A DNA stretch of 64,000 nt. Origin: Glaciecola siphonariae (GTDB lineage Bacteria; Pseudomonadota; Gammaproteobacteria; Enterobacterales; Alteromonadaceae). The DNA lies in NCBI RefSeq assembly GCF_042652645.1, contig NZ_JBHSGU010000019.1, positions 62,001-126,000 on the forward strand. The letters are read 5' to 3'. The notes beneath the pieces are model-generated. The model was given only the letters and a program-made list of their open reading frames with translations, searched no databases and was not told the DNA's origin. Below, one piece after another: positions 1 to 7,943 of this stretch (positions are counted from its first letter, which is position 1; every line of letters begins with the position of its first letter). Both the position numbers and the translations under genes were made by a program.

Positions 1-2
1 GC

Positions 3-110
3 GACCTGCAAATTCCTTTGTTTAATATCGTACTGTGTATGTTTGTTTTGATATTGGTGTTAGTAAACACATCTCACGAGGGTCCTGAGCAATCGCCGAC
101 GCAAATATAG
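3..110 (+). CDS. C-terminal end of an unidentified membrane protein (partial)
   Basis: The frame is open from the window edge to a TAG at 108-110. It reads as a hydrophobic stretch of about 18 residues (NIVLCMFVLILVLV) followed by a short polar tail. This looks like a last membrane helix of a protein starting outside the window. The other two forward frames stop within about 50 bases. Too little is present to name a family, and chance openness over 36 codons is possible. Confidence 0.35.
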   Translation, partial: DLQIPLFNIVLCMFVLILVLVNTSHEGPEQSPTQI

Positions 111-406
111 CGCGCTTATCACCTTCTAAATTAGCCTAAAGAAAACCTAAGGACTTAAGTCTGATGGTAAAATCACTGGGGCTGTGCAAAATAGTTGACT
201 ACAAAGCACAAGAACATAGCTTTTTTGCCAGTAATTCCTTGTGTTTACTAAGTGTTTTCTTTTACCATACGCGGTGAAAATTTTTAGCTTTAAGTGAGTA
301 AGGTTGAAAACGCAAAGTTGTGGTTTTGTTTAATTTTGCCGATATAACCTGAATAACTGACTGAATAGCAGGTTTTAATACCTGTCTAACCCCCGGAGAA
401 CAGTTG
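111..406 (+). other. Non-coding leader upstream of petABC
   Basis: No convincing reading frame is visible in this A/T-rich stretch. It should hold the promoter of the bc1 operon. A TTGACT at 195-200 could be a -35 element, but I find no good -10 hexamer at the right distance, so no promoter is called. A strong ribosome binding site (CGGAGA, 394-399) precedes the petA ATG. Confidence 0.5.
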
Positions 407-1039
407 ATGAGCGATGTATCAATCGATGCCAATGACTCAGCGCAAACACCCGCTACCCCGCCTAATAATGGGCGTCGGAAATTCCTAACTGTCGCGACAT
501 CTGTCGTGGGCGCAGTAGGTGTAGCAGGTGCCGCGGTGCCCTTTATTGCATCATGGCAACCGAGCGCGAGAGCAAAGGCTGCAGGTGCTGATGTTGAAGT
601 AGATATCAGTGGTATTCAAGAAGGCCAGTTGATTCGCGTAATGTGGCGAAGCAAGCCGGTTTGGGTTGTGCGCAGAACGCCAGAAGTGCTGGCAGCTTTA
701 GATGGTCATGATGACAAACTAAAAGACCCTGGTTCTGATACCGAGCAACAGCCGAGCTATGCGCAAAATGTATATCGCTCAATCAAAGAAGAATATCTCG
801 TATTGGTGGGCATTTGTACTCACCTAGGGTGCTCTCCTCAGTTTTTGGCCGAAGGTGCCTTTACTGAATATGAGGAAAGTATCGAAAACGGCTTTTTCTG
901 CCCGTGTCACGGTTCGAAATTTGATATGGCAGGTCGCGTATTCAAGAACGTTCCAGCCGGCTTGAACTTAGTCGTTCCGCCTTATTATTTTGTTGACGAT
1001 AACACCATCTTAATTGGTTCTGACGAGGGGGCTGCATAA
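407..1039 (+). CDS. petA: Ubiquinol-cytochrome c reductase, Rieske iron-sulfur subunit
   Basis: This is the [2Fe-2S] subunit of the cytochrome bc1 complex, which carries electrons from ubiquinol at the Qo site to cytochrome c1. The 210-residue protein has an RRKF twin-arginine-like motif at 23-26, one membrane anchor at about 28-48, and both Rieske boxes: CTHLGC (cluster ligands Cys137 and His139) and CPCHGS (ligands Cys165 and His168). Cys142 and Cys167 would form the conserved disulfide. A TTG at 404 lies directly before the ATG; I chose the ATG at 407, 7 bases after CGGAGA. Its stop overlaps the petB start (TAATG), so the two are translationally coupled. Confidence 0.96.
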   Translation: MSDVSIDANDSAQTPATPPNNGRRKFLTVATSVVGAVGVAGAAVPFIASWQPSARAKAAGADVEVDISGIQEGQLIRVMWRSKPVWVVRRTPEVLAALDGHDDKLKDPGSDTEQQPSYAQNVYRSIKEEYLVLVGICTHLGCSPQFLAEGAFTEYEESIENGFFCPCHGSKFDMAGRVFKNVPAGLNLVVPPYYFVDDNTILIGSDEGAA

Positions 1040-2304
1040 TGAACGGCTTTCTAAATTGGATTGAACAACGCATACCAATGATGCGCGTGGCGAACATGCA
1101 CGCGATTCAATATCCTGCACCACGCAATATGAACATGTGGTATGCATTTGGCTTTTTAGCCACTATTGTACTAGTTAATCAGATTATCACAGGTATCTGG
1201 TTAACGATGAACTTTGAACCGTCGGCTGAGCGAGCGTTTGCCTCGGTTGAGTATATTATGCGCGAAGTCGATTACGGCTGGCTAATACGCTATATGCATA
1301 GTACGGGGGCTTCTGCCTTCTTCGTTGTGGTATATTTGCATATGTTCCGTGGCATGATGTATGGCTCATATCAAAAGCCCCGTGAGTTATTATGGGTGTT
1401 TGGAATGCTTATTTACCTCGCGCTAATGGCTGAAGCTTTCATGGGTTATGTATTACCTTGGGGACAAATGAGCTATTGGGGCGCGCAGGTTATCGTGTCC
1501 TTATTCTCGGCTATCCCTGTTATTGGTCCTGACCTCGTTGAGTGGATTCAAGGCGACTACGTAATATCGGGCGCTACGCTTAACCGCTTCTTTGCACTGC
1601 ACGTGATTGCGCTGCCGCTAGTTATCGTAATTCTGGTTTTCTTGCACATTGTTGCGCTACATGAAGTGGGCTCTAACAACCCAGATGGCGTCAACATCAA
1701 GCACAAAAAAGGCAGCCTGCCAGAAAGCGAAAAAACGAAGTTTAAAATCCATGAGTACTACACCGACAAGTACGACATTGCCGACGACGTAGTGCCATTC
1801 TTCCCGCACATAGTGCTCAAAGACTTAGTAGCCTTTGCGGTATTTTTATTCGCATTTTGCTATATCTTGTTCTTTGCCCCTGAAATGGACGGTAAATTCT
1901 TGGAGCATCCAAACTTTGAGATTGCCAATCCATTGAAAACACCAGAGCACATCTTCCCCGTTTGGTATTTCACTCCTTTTTATGCCATTTTAAAAGCGGT
2001 GCCCGACAAGCTCTTTGGTGTATTGACGATGTTCGCCGCTATTGCATTCTTGTTCGCAATGCCTTGGTTTGATCGCAGCAACGTGCGCTCATGGCGCTAC
2101 AGAAGCGGACTGCATAAAGTAAACTTGCTTGTGTTTGCAGCCGTGTTTGTGTTCTTAGGCTACCTTGGCGGAACACCACAGGAAAACTGGAAGATTACTG
2201 CGTCTCAAATCGCAACAGTTATGTATTTTGGCTTCTTTATACTTCTGTTTATTTACTCGAAGAGTGAAAAAACTAAGCCTGTTCCGACGAGGATCCCTAA
2301 ATGA
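1039..2304 (+). CDS. petB: Cytochrome b subunit of the bc1 complex
   Basis: This membrane subunit holds hemes bL and bH and the quinol oxidation and quinone reduction sites. The 421-residue protein has the expected helices and two pairs of histidines (His87/His188 and His101/His203) spaced as heme ligands. The Qo-site motif reads PVWY at 307-310, where mitochondrial and alphaproteobacterial proteins have PEWY. As far as I recall, PVWY is the usual form in beta- and gammaproteobacteria. The gene overlaps petA by one base and petC by four (ATGA), so the three subunits are made from one message. Confidence 0.96.
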   Translation: MNGFLNWIEQRIPMMRVANMHAIQYPAPRNMNMWYAFGFLATIVLVNQIITGIWLTMNFEPSAERAFASVEYIMREVDYGWLIRYMHSTGASAFFVVVYLHMFRGMMYGSYQKPRELLWVFGMLIYLALMAEAFMGYVLPWGQMSYWGAQVIVSLFSAIPVIGPDLVEWIQGDYVISGATLNRFFALHVIALPLVIVILVFLHIVALHEVGSNNPDGVNIKHKKGSLPESEKTKFKIHEYYTDKYDIADDVVPFFPHIVLKDLVAFAVFLFAFCYILFFAPEMDGKFLEHPNFEIANPLKTPEHIFPVWYFTPFYAILKAVPDKLFGVLTMFAAIAFLFAMPWFDRSNVRSWRYRSGLHKVNLLVFAAVFVFLGYLGGTPQENWKITASQIATVMYFGFFILLFIYSKSEKTKPVPTRIPK

Positions 2305-3035
2305 GAAAATGGATAGCATTATTACTACTTGTTCCGGGTATCTCTTTTGCGGCGGGCTCTAATCATCCGCTTGACGATCCGAACATAGACTTAACTGATA
2401 AGGCATCGCTACAAAATGGTGCCAAAATCTTTATGAACTATTGCTTGGGTTGCCACCAAATGCAATACCAGCGCTATCAGCGCACCTTCAATGACTTGGG
2501 AATACCTGAGGACCTTGGTCAGCAGTACTTGCAATTTACGGGTGAGAAGGTGTCTGACTACATCACAACGCCTATGCCGGCCGAAGATGCTGCAACATGG
2601 TTTGGTGCGCCGCCACCGGACCTTACTTTGGTTGCTCGTGTTCGCAGTCCTGAATGGATTTATACTTATTTACGCACTTTTTACGTAGACGAGAGTAAAA
2701 CATTTGGTGTGAACAACTTGGTATTCCCTAACGTAGGTATGCCGCATGTGCTCGAACCTCTTCAAGGTACGCCTACCAAGGTATATCGAGAGAAGATGGT
2801 TGACGGCTCGATGCAAAAAACCGAAGTATTCGATATCGTCACGCCGGGCAACGGTAAATTGTCAGATGACGAATATGACGAGGCTATTCGCGACCTAGTA
2901 AACTTCTTGGAGTATACAGGTGAACCGACGCGACTTAAGTCAGAATCTATTGGTAAAAAAGTCCTAGTATTCATCCTTATCTTCTTTGTTTTAGCCTACC
3001 TTCTGAAGAAAGAGTACTGGCGGGGACTGAAGTAA
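2301..3035 (+). CDS. petC: Cytochrome c1 subunit of the bc1 complex
   Basis: This is the membrane-anchored c-type cytochrome that accepts electrons from the Rieske protein. The 244-residue protein has a signal peptide ending near residue 18 (ISFAAG), a CLGCH heme-attachment motif at 48-52, a GMPHVL segment that could supply the axial methionine, and a C-terminal membrane helix at about 222-238 followed by a basic tail. This is the usual cytochrome c1 arrangement. The start overlaps the petB stop by four bases. A strong intrinsic terminator follows, closing the petABC unit. Confidence 0.96.
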   Translation: MRKWIALLLLVPGISFAAGSNHPLDDPNIDLTDKASLQNGAKIFMNYCLGCHQMQYQRYQRTFNDLGIPEDLGQQYLQFTGEKVSDYITTPMPAEDAATWFGAPPPDLTLVARVRSPEWIYTYLRTFYVDESKTFGVNNLVFPNVGMPHVLEPLQGTPTKVYREKMVDGSMQKTEVFDIVTPGNGKLSDDEYDEAIRDLVNFLEYTGEPTRLKSESIGKKVLVFILIFFVLAYLLKKEYWRGLK

Positions 3036-3061
3036 TACACTATAATCGCGAGTCATTTTTT

Positions 3062-3084
3062 AAAGGGGCGTAATGCCCCTTTTT
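3062..3084 (+). terminator. Intrinsic terminator after petABC
   Basis: The stem AAGGGGC/GCCCCTT with a short TAAT-type loop is followed directly by a T run. It lies 27 bases after the petC stop and separates the bc1 operon from sspA. Confidence 0.85.
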
Positions 3085-3139
3085 ATGCGTAAGCTTGTTT
3101 TAAGTTCAATTCTTTGATGCAAAGAACCCGGAGGTTTTA

Positions 3140-3772
3140 ATGGCAGTAGCCACAAACAAACGTTCTATCATGACCTTGTTTTCAGACAATATCGATATTT
3201 ACAGCCACCAGGTGCGTATCGTATTAGCTGAGAAGGGCGTGGGCGTAGAGATTATTTTTACCGATCCAACCCAGCTAAATGAAGAACTCCTCGAATTAAA
3301 TCCATACGGGACTGTGCCTACCTTAGTTGACCGCGATTTAGTGCTTTATAAGTCTCATATTATTATGGAGTACTTAGATGAGCGCTTCCCGCATCCACCT
3401 CTTATGCCTGTGTATCCGGTATCGCGCGGCACCAGCCGCTTGATGATGCATAGAATAGAACAAGATTGGTATAGCTTAGCGGGACGTATATTTAGAAAAG
3501 AAGAGGGCGCAGATGAAGCGCGTAATGAGCTTAAAGAAGCCATTTTAAGCCTTGCCCCAGTATTTTCTGAAACGCCGTTTTTTATGAGCGAAGAATTTAG
3601 TTTAGTCGATTGTTACCTAGCGCCTTTACTGTGGCGTTTGCCGGCCTTGGATATTTCGCTAAGCGGCGCAGGCTCGCGCGAAGTAAATGCATATATGAAG
3701 CGTATATTTGAGCGTGGCTCTTTTAAAGCGTCATTGACCGACCAAGAGCGTGAAATCCATAACCCTTTATAG
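3140..3772 (+). CDS. sspA: Stringent starvation protein A
   Basis: SspA is a glutathione-S-transferase-fold protein that binds RNA polymerase and helps reprogramme transcription in stationary phase, starvation and acid stress. The 210-residue length and the sequence (early TLFSDNIDIYSHQVR, then NPYGTVPTLVDRD and the EYLDERFPHPPLMP segment) match the family throughout, with a thioredoxin-like N-terminal half and a helical C-terminal half. CGGAGG sits just before the ATG. It lies 36 bases upstream of sspB, as in many gammaproteobacteria where the two are co-transcribed. Known SspA proteins lack GST catalysis. Confidence 0.95.
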   Translation: MAVATNKRSIMTLFSDNIDIYSHQVRIVLAEKGVGVEIIFTDPTQLNEELLELNPYGTVPTLVDRDLVLYKSHIIMEYLDERFPHPPLMPVYPVSRGTSRLMMHRIEQDWYSLAGRIFRKEEGADEARNELKEAILSLAPVFSETPFFMSEEFSLVDCYLAPLLWRLPALDISLSGAGSREVNAYMKRIFERGSFKASLTDQEREIHNPL

Positions 3773-3808
3773 CAAACTTGCTAACGGTTAACACAGGGGG
3801 ATGTAGCT

Positions 3809-4234
3809 ATGCAGAATATGACATCTAATCAGCCATATTTACTTAAAGCCTTTTACGATTGGATAATCGACAATGGCTTAACCCCCTACATGGTAATTGA
3901 TGCAAACACGCAAGACGTTGAGGTGCCTCAAGACTTTGTTCGAGACGGGCAGATCGTACTTAACGTCTCGCCTAGCGCGTGTGCTAACTTTTTTATGGAT
4001 ATTGACCAAGTGTCATTTCAGGCACGGTTTAGCGGACAACCTATGGTCGTTCGCTTTCCTTGCAGAGCAGTTACCGCTATATATGCAAAAGAAAACGGCG
4101 CAGGCACAGTGTTTACACCTGAGTTGCTTGCCCAAGCAGACGAGTCAGATGAACAAGCTAAAAGCGGTTCAGAAGAGGCTAAAAAAACCGCTAAAGCTAG
4201 CAGCAAGAAAGCAAGCTTACGGGTTGTAAAATAG
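3809..4234 (+). CDS. sspB: ClpXP protease specificity-enhancing factor SspB
   Basis: SspB is an adaptor that binds ssrA-tagged and other substrates and hands them to ClpXP. The 141-residue protein has the folded substrate-binding domain (about 1-110: YLLKAFYDWIIDNG, then VRFPCRAVTAIYAKENG). A flexible acidic and lysine-rich linker (about 113-135) leads to a C-terminal LRVVK that matches the ClpX-docking tail of E. coli SspB. GGGGGATG is the ribosome binding region. The gene ends 3 bases from the stop of the convergent dolP; I see no hairpin between them. Confidence 0.95.
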   Translation: MQNMTSNQPYLLKAFYDWIIDNGLTPYMVIDANTQDVEVPQDFVRDGQIVLNVSPSACANFFMDIDQVSFQARFSGQPMVVRFPCRAVTAIYAKENGAGTVFTPELLAQADESDEQAKSGSEEAKKTAKASSKKASLRVVK

Positions 4235-4237
4235 CCC

Positions 4238-4807
4238 TTAGTCGAGTAATTCCATTACCCGTACTACCTTAACCACTCCCTGAACATTGCGGGCTATTTC
4301 CACCGCCGCCCTAGCTTCTTGCTTTGTAAGTCTTCCCATAATAAACACTTCGCTATCTTCAACAATTAAGTCGAGCTTGAGCAGCGGCACATCTTCATTT
4401 GCCGTCATCAATGTACGTATTTTAGTGCCAAGCCATATGTCATTCATTGTCGCCGTCGCCGGTATTGGCTTACCCAGCCTTACCTGATTGTGTACTTTGT
4501 CTACATGAGCGACTTGTGACGCAGCCTGAGAGGCTGCATCAATAAGAGTTTGTTGGTTAGCTTGCCCGGTCAATAATACCTGTCCGTTGTATACATGAAC
4601 GCTTATTGCTGCATTCTCATCTAAGTTCGGTATATCGTTTATGGCTGCGTTAACACGCGCTTCTGTTGTTTTATCGTCGATTTGCGTACCCACAGTACGA
4701 CGGTCACTCGCCGAAACAGCCGCTGTGCCCGCAGCGCCAACAGCGACAACCGATACGCAACCACTCATTTGGGCTGCAATTAACAATATGAGCAATACTC
4801 GAAGCAT
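4238..4807 (-). CDS. dolP: Outer-membrane BON-domain lipoprotein (DolP/YraP)
   Basis: DolP binds phospholipid at the outer membrane, localises to division sites and supports envelope integrity. The frame extends to 4948 inside diaA, but I place the start at 4807, where MLRVLLILLIAAQMSGC gives a lipoprotein signal with the lipid-accepting Cys17, 4 bases after the diaA stop. The 189-residue product carries two BON domains (about 45-110 and 120-185). It is the last gene of lpoA-yraN-diaA-dolP, the same order as in E. coli. The E. coli gene is controlled by sigma-E; I did not find a separate promoter here. Confidence 0.93.
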   Translation of the reverse strand: MLRVLLILLIAAQMSGCVSVVAVGAAGTAAVSASDRRTVGTQIDDKTTEARVNAAINDIPNLDENAAISVHVYNGQVLLTGQANQQTLIDAASQAASQVAHVDKVHNQVRLGKPIPATATMNDIWLGTKIRTLMTANEDVPLLKLDLIVEDSEVFIMGRLTKQEARAAVEIARNVQGVVKVVRVMELLD

Positions 4808-4811
4808 CGCC

Positions 4812-5408
4812 TTAGTCCTCTGAGTCAGTAATGGGGAAAAGGGTATTGTCGATGCATTCACACAAGTTGTGGATGACCAACAAATGTACTTCTTGAATGC
4901 GTGCAGTTCTTGATGAAGGTACTCGTATTTCGACATCGTTTTCACCAATTAATCCGGCCATTTCGCCGCCATCCTTACCGGTGATAGCAACAATCGTCAT
5001 GTCTTTTGTCAGAGCTGCCTGCATGGCGTTAATTACATTTGCTGAATTACCGCTTGTAGATATGGCAAGCAGTATATCGCCAGGATTGCCAAGTGCTTTT
5101 ACCTGCTTTGAAAAGACCTCGTCGTATGAAAAATCGTTGGCAATAGAGGTAATAGTAGAGCTGTCGGTGGTAAGCGCGATGGCAGGTAGAGGCGGACGAT
5201 CGCGTTCATAGCGGTTTAACAACTCAGAAGAAAAATGTTGCGCATCTCCTGCTGAGCCACCATTGCCGCACGTTAAAATTTTATGTCCACCGATTAGGGC
5301 ATTGATCATCATGGTCGCCGCTTTTTCGATAGATTCAGGTAATTCTTCAGCGGCTGCAATTTTTGTTTGAATGCTTTCGGTAAAACTTTTTTTAATATTC
5401 TCAAGCAT
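4812..5408 (-). CDS. diaA: DnaA initiator-associating protein DiaA (SIS domain)
   Basis: DiaA is a tetrameric SIS-fold protein that binds DnaA and promotes its assembly at oriC. The 198-residue sequence has the SIS phospho-sugar loop (CGNGGSAGDAQHFSSELLNR), then an ISTSGNS segment and a SSRTARIQE segment. These are shared with phosphoheptose isomerase GmhA, which is the alternative reading. The position between yraN and dolP, as in E. coli, favours DiaA. It begins 24 bases after yraN on the same strand. Confidence 0.9.
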   Translation of the reverse strand: MLENIKKSFTESIQTKIAAAEELPESIEKAATMMINALIGGHKILTCGNGGSAGDAQHFSSELLNRYERDRPPLPAIALTTDSSTITSIANDFSYDEVFSKQVKALGNPGDILLAISTSGNSANVINAMQAALTKDMTIVAITGKDGGEMAGLIGENDVEIRVPSSRTARIQEVHLLVIHNLCECIDNTLFPITDSED

Positions 5409-5432
5409 GTAAAGTCTTGCTCCTGTTGCTGC

Positions 5433-5789
5433 TTACACGTTTTTTATCCAGTTGATTGCATCGCCGTCGATGGCGACTAGGTCGATTCTCATGCTGGTGT
5501 GATGGCAGTTTAAATCAAGTCCATGCAAATAGCACATGATTGCCCGCTCCAATTTACGTCTCTTTGAGGGCGTAAACATTTCGGCCGCATGACCATGTGA
5601 GTCACTTGCACGATATTTGACTTCAACAAACACCCATTGTTGCATGTCTTTGAAAATAAGATCTATTTCACCACTTTTTACACGAAAATTTTGTGCAACA
5701 AACTCAAGCCCTTGCGCTATTAAATGCTCTTTGGCTCGTTGCTCTGCAATAGAACCTGTTTCACTTGCAATCCATTGCTTTATGGCCAT
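5433..5789 (-). CDS. yraN: UPF0102 family protein YraN
   Basis: This 118-residue protein has the UPF0102 endonuclease-like core: an N-terminal helix with GSIAEQRAKEHL, then GEIDLIFKD and WVFVEVKYR, which together resemble the acidic and lysine residues of the restriction-endonuclease/Holliday-junction-resolvase fold. I know of no firmly established biological role for the family. The gene starts directly after the lpoA stop, with no intergenic bases, so expression is probably coupled to lpoA. Confidence 0.92.
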   Translation of the reverse strand: MAIKQWIASETGSIAEQRAKEHLIAQGLEFVAQNFRVKSGEIDLIFKDMQQWVFVEVKYRASDSHGHAAEMFTPSKRRKLERAIMCYLHGLDLNCHHTSMRIDLVAIDGDAINWIKNV

Positions 5790-7718
5790 CTAGTCTCCGG
5801 CGTCGATAGCTAGCGTACTGAGCTGTCGCTGGATGTGCTGCTCTTGATTGAGCGATAGTGCGCCGGTGAGCCCGTCTATCTTTAACTGATCAAAGCTTGA
5901 TAACTTGCCAAGCTGTTGCGTTAGGCTAATCGCGTCGTAACCAAACGCAAAAAGTCTCAAATAAGTGCTCGATGGCTCATTAAACAGGGTGTCAACCGTG
6001 TTCGCTAGGCTACTTTCTCGACCTTGAGGGAGTACAAAGGGCATGTCTAAAAACACAAGGTTTCTGAGGTCACGTAAGGTGTTCTTATTTTGCTTATGAT
6101 TGTAGCTAAGAGAGGTCGCGAAAACCGGCGTTTGTTGGCCGCTAAATAAGCTCATGCTGCTTTCGATGATTGGGTTTATTAACTCGAGTTCATTTGGTCG
6201 AGCAAAAACCACAAAGGCATCAACATCGCGCCTATTACGAGTCACGCTATAGACCTGCTCAGGAGTGAGCCTCGATAATTGATTGATGCGCTGTTGGCTT
6301 TGCAATACGTCCAGTGCAGATGTTATCCCCACGCGCATTGATGTGTTGTCTGAATAGCTGACTTGACTCGGCTGTTTGGTGGTTTGTGCGTCAGGCTTGG
6401 CATTCCACGCACTTAAAAAAGCAAGTGCCATACGCTCGCTTACTCCAGCGTTTTCGTGAATGATCACCGGATGGGCAATCCCCTGTTCAAATATATATTC
6501 GGCAAGTTGTGTTGCTTCCTGTTCAGGCGATAGTGCGAAATACTGAGCAGGTATACTTGCCTCTATGTCTTCCCCCAGGGGGATGTTTGTTGCGTCAGTT
6601 TCACTCTGATTTAAAAATATCTTCAGACTGTGTGGTGCAGCGAAACGTGAGACTGCGTCAATATGCGATTTCAATAGAGGGCCAATCACCACCGAATAGG
6701 GGGCCAATGTTTCGGTGTTAACGCTACTAAGTAGTTCGTTCTGAGAGCCCGTGTCTATGAAGTGCAGCGAACTTTGTGCGGCAGCGCCAAAACGGTCTAC
6801 CATCGTCTCATCGGCGCTAGCGGTTTTAGGCATGAGTTTATCGTAATAGCCGGCAATAATGCCTTGTTTGATGGCCTCTCCTTGACTTGATAAACGTCCC
6901 GACAGGGGCAGCAAAACCGCAATATTTTGTTTAGGGTTGACCGGCAAATTTAAAAAACGAATGACTTGGGCGGGTAATTGCCTGAATTCAGAGTTGGTAT
7001 TGGCGTTTGCAATCAGATTTTTGAGCTTTTGCTGTCGCTGTATGTCGTTGATATCGGCCTGTTCAATTACGCTGAGTAATTTTTGATATTTGAAAAGTCT
7101 TGGATAGCTTTCAATTAAATCCATTCGCGCATCAAAGGATAAATTGGCGAGCCAATAAAATACCCATTGGTCTTGCATGCTTGCAAGCGGTGATAGCTCA
7201 ACATCAGATTGCATAAGCGCATTGAGCGCTTCATCGTAACGAGTCTCTAAGCCTTGTAAGTAGGCAAATAGGACGCGCTCACGTGAGGTCCATGGATTGT
7301 CTAGCACGACATTTGTTGAGCCCAGTGTATTTTCTAAAAGCTTAATTATCTCAAGGTCGCTTAAAGAAGAGGTGGCCTGTAAAACAGCACACTCAGCCAT
7401 AATGATATTAGATTGCTGCTTCAACGTCTGCTCTTGCAGTAGTCCGCTCGCATGAGCAATCACGACTTGCGCTGAGGTACAGTTGTTTTGTGTTTGAAAT
7501 GCTTGCGCCATATCAACAAGCTCTTTTTCAAGCGCAACAACATCCCCAGAGCGCTCAAAGCGCTCGCTAATACGTTCAATCGCCGACTTAGGCGAAGACT
7601 CCGGCTGCTTTGAAACAGGCTCAGGAAGCTTTGTTAAGCGCTCGGGTTGAGATGAACCCGCACAGGCACAAAGCAGCGTAACGATTATGAAAAGCCCAAT
7701 GAGTCGATGAATATTCAC
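5790..7718 (-). CDS. lpoA: Penicillin-binding protein activator LpoA
   Basis: LpoA is an outer-membrane lipoprotein that reaches through the periplasm to activate the peptidoglycan synthase PBP1A. The frame is open to a GTG at 7754, but I choose the GTG at 7718: it has AAGGA at 7724-7728 and gives a compact lipoprotein signal (HRLIGLFIIVTLLCAC, Cys19). The 642-residue product has a helical TPR-like N-terminal domain (to about 250) and a periplasmic-binding-protein-like C-terminal domain starting near NIAVLLPLSGRLSSQG. It is the first gene of the lpoA-yraN-diaA-dolP unit. A tandem repeat covers the region just upstream. Confidence 0.92.
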   Translation of the reverse strand: MNIHRLIGLFIIVTLLCACAGSSQPERLTKLPEPVSKQPESSPKSAIERISERFERSGDVVALEKELVDMAQAFQTQNNCTSAQVVIAHASGLLQEQTLKQQSNIIMAECAVLQATSSLSDLEIIKLLENTLGSTNVVLDNPWTSRERVLFAYLQGLETRYDEALNALMQSDVELSPLASMQDQWVFYWLANLSFDARMDLIESYPRLFKYQKLLSVIEQADINDIQRQQKLKNLIANANTNSEFRQLPAQVIRFLNLPVNPKQNIAVLLPLSGRLSSQGEAIKQGIIAGYYDKLMPKTASADETMVDRFGAAAQSSLHFIDTGSQNELLSSVNTETLAPYSVVIGPLLKSHIDAVSRFAAPHSLKIFLNQSETDATNIPLGEDIEASIPAQYFALSPEQEATQLAEYIFEQGIAHPVIIHENAGVSERMALAFLSAWNAKPDAQTTKQPSQVSYSDNTSMRVGITSALDVLQSQQRINQLSRLTPEQVYSVTRNRRDVDAFVVFARPNELELINPIIESSMSLFSGQQTPVFATSLSYNHKQNKNTLRDLRNLVFLDMPFVLPQGRESSLANTVDTLFNEPSSTYLRLFAFGYDAISLTQQLGKLSSFDQLKIDGLTGALSLNQEQHIQRQLSTLAIDAGD

Positions 7719-7725
7719 AGTATTC

Positions 7726-7830
7726 CTTATTTGCCCAACGCTTATTTGCCTCACACTTATTCTCCTAACACATATTTGCCAAACACTTATTTGGCTAACA
7801 CTTATTTGACTAACACTTAGTTGACTAACA
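7726..7830. repeat. Seven imperfect copies of a 15-bp tandem repeat
   Basis: On the plus strand the unit is CTTATTTGnCTAACA, in head-to-tail copies at 7726, 7741, 7756, 7771, 7786, 7801 and 7816. Copies differ from the consensus at about 1 to 4 positions. The array sits between divergent lpoA and rsmI. The end nearest lpoA supplies part of its Shine-Dalgarno sequence. Each unit carries a TAG on the minus strand in one frame. Confidence 0.9.
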
Positions 7831-7943
7831 AGGAGACAATGATAGACAGTCTATCCAGCTAAATTTATATTTCTAGTGCGTTCCACAGATTCTATACCAA
7901 AGGTCATGTAGAATGTCAGCTTTGTTATCATATCATTGCGTTA

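Noticed and set aside
195..223. Sigma-70 promoter before petA
   Set aside because: TTGACT is a good -35, but no acceptable -10 lies 16-18 bases downstream.
3897..4229. 110-codon frame inside sspB
   Set aside because: It is a shadow in another frame of a clear sspB; its sequence resembles no family.
4808..4948. Longer N-terminus for dolP
   Set aside because: It would lie within diaA and would bury the lipoprotein signal; the start at 4807 gives a proper lipobox.
7719..7754. Upstream GTG start of lpoA at 7754
   Set aside because: It lies inside the tandem repeat, has no good ribosome binding site, and puts extra residues before the lipoprotein signal.
7726..7830. CRISPR array
   Set aside because: The 15-bp units are directly adjacent with no spacers, so it is a simple tandem repeat.
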